Assembly: GCA_017476005.1 (NCBI GenBank)
Contig: JAFVEM010000023.1
Location: 1 to 35,540 of the forward strand
Direction of reading: 5' to 3'
Length of the DNA: 35,540 nt
From: Selenomonadaceae bacterium
GTDB lineage: Bacteria; Bacillota; Negativicutes; Selenomonadales; Selenomonadaceae
The position numbers and the translations under genes were made by a program. Numbering within the stretch: position 1 is the first letter of the stretch; every line of letters starts with the position of its first letter. Below are positions 31,401 to 35,540 of the stretch, piece after piece. Below the pieces are notes generated by a model, which saw nothing but the letters and a program-made list of their open reading frames with translations, made no database searches and was not told the DNA's origin.

Positions 31401-31910
31401 CTCCATGGCGGTGTTAAAATCCCGGAGGAGGATGGCTAAATCCTTGAGTTTTCGCCCTAGGGACTGCCTATTTAGGTTCTCGGCTCCTTGCTGTAATTTC
31501 TCCGGGGTGAGGGCGTAGCTTTTCAGCTCCTGTATCTCGGTAGAGAGGGTCTTGGTAAAACCCCGTTGTTTGGCGGCGCGTTGGAACATCGTGAGGCTCT
31601 CCCCACGCTCCACCAATATTTTTTTCAAGAGCATCCGCCGCCCCACCTCGGTCATACGCGGCAAGACGCCGCCCCCGGTTTCCAGCAGAATTTGCCTGGC
31701 AAACCGGCGGAACCCAAAGACATAGGCGCGCAAAAAGCCTTGCCCTTGCGGCGCTAAGGCGGCCAGCTCTTTCTCCAGTTTATAGGTCATGTGTTCCGGT
31801 ACCAAGAGAATCAAGGGTTTTCCCATAGGACTGGCTTTCAATTTTGCGGCAATGCTTTGGAGGCAGTAGGCGGTTTTGCCGGTACCGCCGCGCCCCAGTA
31901 TTATTTCCAT
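28458..31910 (-). CDS. addB: AddB, subunit B of the AddAB helicase-nuclease
   Basis: 1150 aa, the usual AddB length. The Walker A GRGGTGKT (residues 6-13) starts the inactive-helicase-like N-terminal part. The C-terminal nuclease domain has the RecB-type motif IIDYKTGQA (near residue 985). The four cysteines of the iron-sulphur cluster are present: CPFQHFARYG near 830 and CRLRGMNPCAYCDFAALCGF near 1110. AddAB processes double-strand breaks for recombination and degrades foreign DNA. addA, normally next to addB, is not downstream; the repeat copy A and a vanY remnant follow instead. addA may lie elsewhere. Confidence 0.95.
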   Translation of the reverse strand: MEIILGRGGTGKTAYCLQSIAAKLKASPMGKPLILLVPEHMTYKLEKELAALAPQGQGFLRAYVFGFRRFARQILLETGGGVLPRMTEVGRRMLLKKILVERGESLTMFQRAAKQRGFTKTLSTEIQELKSYALTPEKLQQGAENLNRQSLGRKLKDLAILLRDFNTAMEGRYNDNEDLMQALAEHLPMSEMIKGAEFWLDGFVFFNPQERQVLTQILHLAAEVHITLSLAREDSSPENTRLAGIFHRAWDTKERLKQLAASLGLAVKITRLNINRRFAAKSLALLEGQMFQLGAKPHNDKGGLRLIEAANRRVEAEAVCADIQRLCREEGYRYRDIGILVRDDKAYGRLLELILEDYGIPFFRDAKSSAAHHPLAELLRSAFEVLRGWRYEPIFRVLRTGFFPLGREQVDVLENYVLEFGLKGAKRWLMAEDWPWYRRGLEDYALTEEEAVKREETLATVNFLRREIIKPLADFAAKVKKSVTVRDFTTAAYELLTTLNVTARLEEWSKEAERQGRLTSAAQHQQIWQDIMELFDQMVQAGGDDAMDVEEYEALLVDGLDALEISLIPPGLDYVTVAAFDQNSLENTKAIYIVGCNEGIMPRRSRERGLFSDAERLHLAEAGIELPGGGQESSFSERYLLYRGFTAAKEYLWVSYALADEKGEGLNPSSLLLNLRALLPQTEFLSLPLDMEEGGKLDPAAVLRLGGGSRAVSRLAGALRQIREGREIAPWWQDVYNWTLTAPEVKTARGLALAGIFAKAATDNLPLNIAAGLFLKKNRLRGSVTRFENFNSCPFQHFARYGLRLQERREHRFRSLELGTLLHSVLSNFGQKLKKAGRRWREVTEEECSQMCRSIVEELAPKLNNEILLSTAQYRHQLERIRTVAEHSLKRLIAFDAVSLFHPEAFEESFGRGIGSLPPLVYELSRGSRLEISGQIDRLDLDESGAYFLIIDYKTGQAAVNLLEVYYGLKLQLLTYLLVANNLMNTPPEKRLPAGMLYCFLKYPLIASRQKMSVEAAKEKINKELKMPGWILADPEVVKAIDATQNFIKVRLTKSDGIYSSDRAKVKTMAEFEILLNYVDYLLPKTGERILAGEVAPSPCRLRGMNPCAYCDFAALCGFDPDLPGFAYNDLEVHEDAETMDAMELAPGSE

Positions 31911-31966
31911 TAAAATCCTCCTTGTGGCAGGAAAAATCTAACAAAGCTAGAATAGAACACAGAAAA

Positions 31967-32036
31967 AAGCCTTGGGGCTTTGCCCCAAACCCCACAAGGG
32001 GCTGGCAGCCCCTTGACCCGGCAATAGATTTTTGAT
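31967..32036. repeat. Intergenic palindromic repeat, copy B
   Basis: CCTTGGGGCTTTGCCCCAA is followed by ACCCCACAAGGGGCTGGCAG and CCCTTGACCCGGCAATAGAT. It is the inverse of copy A over about 50 bases with a few differences. It lies between the divergent addB and L,D-transpeptidase genes. Confidence 0.75.
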
Positions 32037-32068
32037 TTTGTCGCTTATACATACCGGAGGGAATAAAT

Positions 32069-32773
32069 ATGCGTATTTTTTTGGTCACGTTGCTCGTCGC
32101 AGGTTTTTTTATGGGCTTAGGGCAAAACAAAGTCGCGGCGCAAGGGACGGTGAAGCCATCTCCTGAGTGGGTAGGAGAACTGCCGCCCGCTTACGGCGCA
32201 AGGCAAATGCTGGTGGTGGCGGCCGTAGGGAAAAGCGAGGCCGTGGTTTCCCTGCATGAAAAAGATGCCGGCGGCGTGTGGCAAGAGGTCATGACGACCC
32301 CGGGCTTTATCGGCAAAAACGGCCTAGGAAAAACCCGGGAAGGGGACGCCAAAACCCCGGTGGGCATTTTTCATTTTACCGCCGCTTTTGGCCGTAAGCC
32401 GGATCCCGGCGCCAAAATGCCTTACCTCCAAGTGGATGAAAATTATTATTGGTCGGGAGATGTCCGCCCCGGTATGCAATATAACCGCTTGGTAGATATT
32501 CGGCAGCTACCGAATCTCAACAGAGCGGCCAGCGAACATCTCATTGAGTATGAGGGATTCTACGAATACTGTCTAAACATCGGCTACAACGAGGCCGGGA
32601 CGCCGGGACTAGGTTCGGCGATTTTTCTTCACTGCACAGTCCCCAATCGTCCCTTCACCGGCGGCTGCGTCGCCATCCCCGAGGACAAAATGGCCTTTGT
32701 TCTCAGGCGAGTGGACAGCGATTGTTTAATCGTTATAGATTCGCTCAAGGAGCTTACGTCTCAAAGTGAGTGA
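32069..32773 (+). CDS. YkuD-family L,D-transpeptidase, exported
   Basis: 234 aa with a signal peptide (RIFLVTLLVAGFFMGLG, cut probably near AAQG at about 25). The YkuD domain spans about residues 50-225: LVVAAVGKSEAVVSLHEK, TPVGIFHF, then GSAIFLHCTVPN and FTGGCVAIPED with the catalytic Cys near 208. It should crosslink peptidoglycan (3-3 bonds) or attach proteins to it. GGAGGGAATAAAT precedes the ATG. It stands alone between two intergenic repeats. The usual SHGC motif is TGGC here, as in a subgroup of secreted YkuD proteins. Confidence 0.87.
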   Translation: MRIFLVTLLVAGFFMGLGQNKVAAQGTVKPSPEWVGELPPAYGARQMLVVAAVGKSEAVVSLHEKDAGGVWQEVMTTPGFIGKNGLGKTREGDAKTPVGIFHFTAAFGRKPDPGAKMPYLQVDENYYWSGDVRPGMQYNRLVDIRQLPNLNRAASEHLIEYEGFYEYCLNIGYNEAGTPGLGSAIFLHCTVPNRPFTGGCVAIPEDKMAFVLRRVDSDCLIVIDSLKELTSQSE

Positions 32774-32777
32774 TGTT

Positions 32778-32945
32778 ATGGCTTGGGGTTTCACCCCAAA
32801 CCCCACAAGGGGAAATAATTTGCAAAGCATAAGCGACCTCTACGGAGCTAAAGCTCCTAGAGTCTGCTTATCCCCTTGACCCCTCAATTAAAGGGTGCAG
32901 GGGGATTATCCCCCTGCTAGGGTTTGGGGCAAAGCCCCAAGATTT
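32778..32945. repeat. Intergenic palindromic repeat, copy C
   Basis: GGCTTGGGGTTTCACCCCAA starts the copy and GTTTGGGGCAAAGCCCCAAG ends it. An inner arm ATAAGCGACCTCTACGG is paired with TAGAGTCTGCTTAT, as in copy A. A further hairpin (GCAGGGGGATTATCCCCCTGC) is unique to this copy. No gene is seen in this gap. Confidence 0.7.
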
Positions 32946-32953
32946 AAATTCCT

Positions 32954-32988
32954 ACTAAAAAAGAGTGGCTTAGCCACTCTTTTTTAGT
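32954..32988 (-). terminator. Terminator of the PaaK-like gene
   Basis: A perfect stem (CTAAAAAAGAGTGGCT with its complement) with a minimal loop has a T-run on both strands. The stop codon of the PaaK-like gene (32984-32986) lies inside it, so the coding region runs into the hairpin. Confidence 0.85.
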
Positions 32989-33964
32989 ACCCGAAACTAA
33001 ACGGCGTGCCGATGCGCACAAGACTGCGGCCGCAGGAACAAGGCTCCGACAGGCGGCTTACCGCTTGTCCCGTGCGATAGCGTATTAGGGGCATGGCCTC
33101 GGCGGCCAGCGTCGTCACCACCAGTTCACCCATGCGGTCATCCTCTAAGACCGGCTCGTCGCTGTTAAAGGCGATGATTTCCGGGTAGTAGCAATCCTCC
33201 TGCACATGATGCCCCACCTTCCCCTCGCACTGAAACAGCATACCGGCAAAACCGATTTCCGGCGGCGCGTACAGGTTATACACCTTGGCTTGGGTTCTGG
33301 TTTGCAAATGTTGTTGCATGGGGTTTTGTACGGAGTTGGTGTTCAGGCACAGGAGTTTGTTTAGAGGATAATCCACGATATTTTTGCCCGTGGCTTGCAA
33401 TTGAATAATGAGTTGCATAATTAGTTGGGGCGTACTGATGAGGGTATCCATGCCCACCAGTTCCATAATGCGGAGCCAATGACGATAATCCGTACCCAAA
33501 GGAACCACCGTAGCCCCCACCGCCTCCAGCGCGTACTGTATATCAAGGTAACGACTGTCGGAGAGATCCCCTTGCAGTCCCACCACCGAGGCCGGATTTA
33601 TATCGGCGGCCACCAATACCCTCGTCAGCATTTCCATATTCCGGGCAATATCCCCGGCGGCGTAAAAACGCGTGATCTCCCCGGTGATTTCCTGCATCCA
33701 GTTAAAGCGCAAGATACTGCTCAGGGGCAGGGTGAGCATGTCTAGGGCATCTACGCTGCGTATATCCTTGGAGCCAAGGAAGGGGAGAAAGCGGATGGCT
33801 GCCAGACTTTTTATGTCTGCCGCCGTAACCTGCGCCGCCGCAAAGCGCTCGCGGTAGAAAAAGCTCTTGTCTATAGCCCAAGCTACGATTTTTTGCAGCC
33901 GCTCCAGTTGCAAGGCAGTCATTTCCTCCCGCGTCATTTGTTCGATATGTGCATTTGCCAGCAT
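32984..33964 (-). CDS. PaaK-like (phenylacetate-CoA ligase family) protein, degenerate and short
   Basis: 326 aa, whereas family members are about 430. The N-terminal helix region (LQKIVAWAIDKSFFYRERF) and the fold up to CSCGRSLVRIG match PaaK-type adenylate-forming enzymes, including YNLYAPPEIGFAG in place of the Y-G-x-T-E motif and MPLIRYRTGQ. The ATP-binding SSGTTGKP loop is replaced by MQEITGEITRF, and the whole C-terminal lid domain with the catalytic Lys is absent. Catalysis of CoA-ester formation is therefore doubtful. A GGGAGCGGG ribosome site precedes the ATG. It lies 30 bases after cheR on the same strand and is probably cotranscribed with it. Confidence 0.75.
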   Translation of the reverse strand: MLANAHIEQMTREEMTALQLERLQKIVAWAIDKSFFYRERFAAAQVTAADIKSLAAIRFLPFLGSKDIRSVDALDMLTLPLSSILRFNWMQEITGEITRFYAAGDIARNMEMLTRVLVAADINPASVVGLQGDLSDSRYLDIQYALEAVGATVVPLGTDYRHWLRIMELVGMDTLISTPQLIMQLIIQLQATGKNIVDYPLNKLLCLNTNSVQNPMQQHLQTRTQAKVYNLYAPPEIGFAGMLFQCEGKVGHHVQEDCYYPEIIAFNSDEPVLEDDRMGELVVTTLAAEAMPLIRYRTGQAVSRLSEPCSCGRSLVRIGTPFSFGY

Positions 33965-33994
33965 CTTACCCGCTCCCGAACAATATCTTGGTTT

Positions 33995-34777
33995 TTATAG
34001 CGGCTTTTGATAGAAGAAGGGCTGGAAGCTGGTGTAGCCTAGCTTGCGGAAGTTCAGTATGGCCTCGGTGGCTCCTACGAAAAGGATGCCGCCGGGTTTC
34101 AGCGCTCGGAAGAAATTGGCGTACAGCTGGTCTTTGGCCTCCTCGGTGAAGTAAATGACCACGTTCCGGCAAAGGATGAGGTCAAAATTCTGTTCGAAGG
34201 GGTCTTTTAAGAGATTGTGGCGTTTGAACTCAATGTAGGATTTTATCTCCTGCTTGACGGCGAATTTGCCGTCCTTCAAATCGAAGTATTTGGCGCGGCG
34301 TTTGGGATCCATGCTCTTAATTTCGGCTTCCATATAGACGCCCCGTTTGGCCTTGGCGAGAATTTCGATGTCTAGGTCGCTGGCGAGGATGCGATGCTTC
34401 ACGTTCGGCGTCATTTCCTTCATAATGATGGCCAGCGAATACGGCTCGGCGCCGATGGAGCAACCGGCGCTCCAGATATTCAGCTTGGAGGAGCGCTTTA
34501 AGAGGTCGGGGATAACGTCCGTTTCCAGCTTGGAGAATTTTTCCGGAGTGCGGAAGAACTCCGACACGTTAATGGTCAGGTATTCGATGAAAGCGGCGAA
34601 ATCGTCCTTGTCTTTTGCCACCTTGTCGAAGTAGGCGGCAAAGGAATCCATGTTGGCGCGCGTCACCAGGTTGCCGATGCGGCGTTTCATCTGCGGCTCT
34701 TTGTATAAATCCAAATCAATTTCCGTTTTGGCCTTCAGCTTCTGCTTAAAAGAAGCCCAGTCCTTTTCATCCATCAT
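33995..34777 (-). CDS. cheR: CheR-type chemotaxis methyltransferase
   Basis: 260 aa. The N-terminal helical domain (residues 1-75) has MKRRIGNLVTRANMDSF. The SAM-dependent methyltransferase domain has NVSEFFRTPEKF, IWSAGCSIGAEPYSLAI (SAM motif near 102-118), FDLILCRNVVIYF and a C-terminal GGILFVGATEAI. It should methylate glutamates on chemoreceptors using S-adenosylmethionine, tuning adaptation. GGGAGGGATTTCCT precedes the ATG. No cheB or receptor gene is adjacent; the following gene is the PaaK-like protein. Confidence 0.93.
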   Translation of the reverse strand: MMDEKDWASFKQKLKAKTEIDLDLYKEPQMKRRIGNLVTRANMDSFAAYFDKVAKDKDDFAAFIEYLTINVSEFFRTPEKFSKLETDVIPDLLKRSSKLNIWSAGCSIGAEPYSLAIIMKEMTPNVKHRILASDLDIEILAKAKRGVYMEAEIKSMDPKRRAKYFDLKDGKFAVKQEIKSYIEFKRHNLLKDPFEQNFDLILCRNVVIYFTEEAKDQLYANFFRALKPGGILFVGATEAILNFRKLGYTSFQPFFYQKPL

Positions 34778-34952
34778 AGGAAATCCCTCCCAATATTATT
34801 CCTGTCTTTATATTCCCCCTCTACCCGGCAAAATCCTGCAAAAAAATTTTATAAACCACGAAAAAATATTGCCAAAATTCGTGGATACGGTTATAATTTC
34901 TCTATGATTGAGGGGTGGGTAGCCGCTAACAATGGTTAGGGGGGTGTCTGTT

Positions 34953-35354
34953 ATGGGAAAAATGAAGTTCGAAGCTCGTTTGACGACGGTGTTGCAACGG
35001 GCGGCGTCTAGGCTCGCCCAGCGGATGAAGCGAGCAGAATTTCAGGGCAGGTTAAAGGAGTACTTGCATCGGATTGGTTTGGCCGGCGAACTTGAGGATG
35101 AGTTGTCGGGAGGCAAATTCGGCGCAGTCTGCCAGCGAGCGGAGAACATTCTCCAGCGCAAAATAAGCCGCGCTCGGCAAAAGGGCTATCTCAAGGAGTA
35201 TTTAAAATACGTCAACATGCTGGATTTGCTCCTGCCCACGAAGCCCCTCGGCAAGGTTTCGCTGACCATCTTGCCGGGACTGAAGGGCGCCGCCCGGTCG
35301 GGAAATCGCCCCAAGGCTTTTTATCCGCCGCCCCGATTAACTTTGGTGAAGTAA
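34953..35354 (+). CDS. Hypothetical 133-aa basic helical protein with internal repeat
   Basis: The start is ATG 34953 after AGGGGGGTG; a longer ORF from 34932 lacks a ribosome site. It is strongly basic (many Arg and Lys) and mostly helical, with a proline-rich, basic tail. Two similar segments are visible: RAEFQGRLKEYLHRIGL near residue 27 and RARQKGYLKEYLKYVNML near 73, sharing R-x-x-G-x-L-K-E-Y-L. I recognise no family. It is a single gene ending in a terminator (35357-35394), after which a group IIC intron is inserted. A nucleic-acid-binding role is possible because of its charge, but this is a guess. Confidence 0.65.
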   Translation: MGKMKFEARLTTVLQRAASRLAQRMKRAEFQGRLKEYLHRIGLAGELEDELSGGKFGAVCQRAENILQRKISRARQKGYLKEYLKYVNMLDLLLPTKPLGKVSLTILPGLKGAARSGNRPKAFYPPPRLTLVK

Positions 35355-35356
35355 CA

Positions 35357-35394
35357 AAAAGCCTTGCGCTCATGAGTCGAGCCGCAAGGCTTTT
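35357..35394 (+). terminator. Terminator used as intron target
   Basis: AAAAGCCTTGCG (35357-35368) and CGCAAGGCTTTT (35383-35394) form a perfect 12-bp stem with a 14-base loop and a T-run. The second intron begins six bases later. Confidence 0.88.
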
Positions 35395-35400
35395 CTGTAT

Positions 35401-35540
35401 GTGTGCGCCCGGCGGCGCACGTTTCTAACCGGTGGAAGTCCGGAATCCGCCCGGTAGTGGGAAGGATATAGCCAAAGGCAAGGGTGTCCATCGTGAGGTG
35501 GAATCTGAAGGAAGCCGGCGGCAAACCTCTGGCCTGACGA
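35401..35540 (+). mobile_element. Group IIC intron, 5' part of domain I (continues off the window)
   Basis: It begins GTGTGCGCCCGGCGGCGCAC and carries the conserved GCAAGGGTGTCC, TGGAATCTGAAGGAAGC and GGCAAACCTCTGG. It is nearly identical to the copy at 1-134 but points the other way, out of the window. It lies after a terminator hairpin, as expected for this intron class. The reverse-transcriptase gene is not in the window. Confidence 0.88.

Overview
The window (35,540 bp) looks like chromosome of a diderm Firmicute, probably class Negativicutes. The evidence is Firmicute-type content (AddB nuclease, PgcA-like mutase, strong AGGAGG ribosome sites) combined with a peptide exporter that carries its own TolC-type outer-membrane channel, which only makes sense with an outer membrane. 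The taxonomic call is inference. Both window ends lie inside near-identical copies of the 5' part of a group IIC intron, each just downstream of a terminator hairpin and pointing outward. The window is therefore probably one contig cut at a multicopy repeat.

Layout. 1-2,090: intron end, terminator, phosphoglucomutase-type gene. 2,149-5,027 (minus): a compact operon of a 59-aa membrane peptide, a metallopeptidase-like/VWA protein with a damaged start, an FtsZ-like protein that has lost the GTP-binding signature but kept the T7 loop, and a 92-aa protein. 5,064-9,500: AT-richer mosaic with an hsdS remnant, a hypothetical protein with a 30-bp tandem duplication, a WYL regulator and a DnaA-like AAA+ fragment that share a palindromic promoter element, and stumps of nfo and of an SMC-type ATPase. 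9,488-13,990: a probable integrated element with two HTH regulators, a three-gene GHKL ATPase / STAS-like / PIN operon preceded by a 21-codon ORF, a broken Panacea (DUF4065) gene and a large serine recombinase. This recombinase ends inside a truncated tyrosine integrase. 14,010-17,460: the rest of that older element, with integrase, CI-like repressor and small divergent gene, a YafQ/DinJ-like toxin-antitoxin pair, a frameshifted ribbon-helix-helix gene and a structured non-coding stretch.

17,468-28,068 (minus) is the functional centrepiece. It is an NHLM-type peptide secretion locus with two adaptor (HlyD/MFP) proteins, a C39-peptidase ABC exporter, a second ABC protein with a cNMP-like N-terminus, a TolC channel and an ECF-type sigma factor. 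After a strong terminator come three small cargo-type genes. Two have double-glycine leaders and related C-termini. Three near-identical promoter-like motifs lie in this cargo cluster, suggesting that the sigma factor drives the cargo. No peptide-modifying enzyme is visible.

28,092-35,540: vanY remnant, addB without an adjacent addA, a YkuD L,D-transpeptidase, a degenerate PaaK-like protein, cheR, a small protein with internal repeats, then a terminator and the second intron. Three related palindromic intergenic repeats are spread through this part. The best candidates for undescribed biology are the VWA/pseudo-FtsZ operon, the ATPase/STAS/PIN operon and the sigma-controlled NHLM cargo set.
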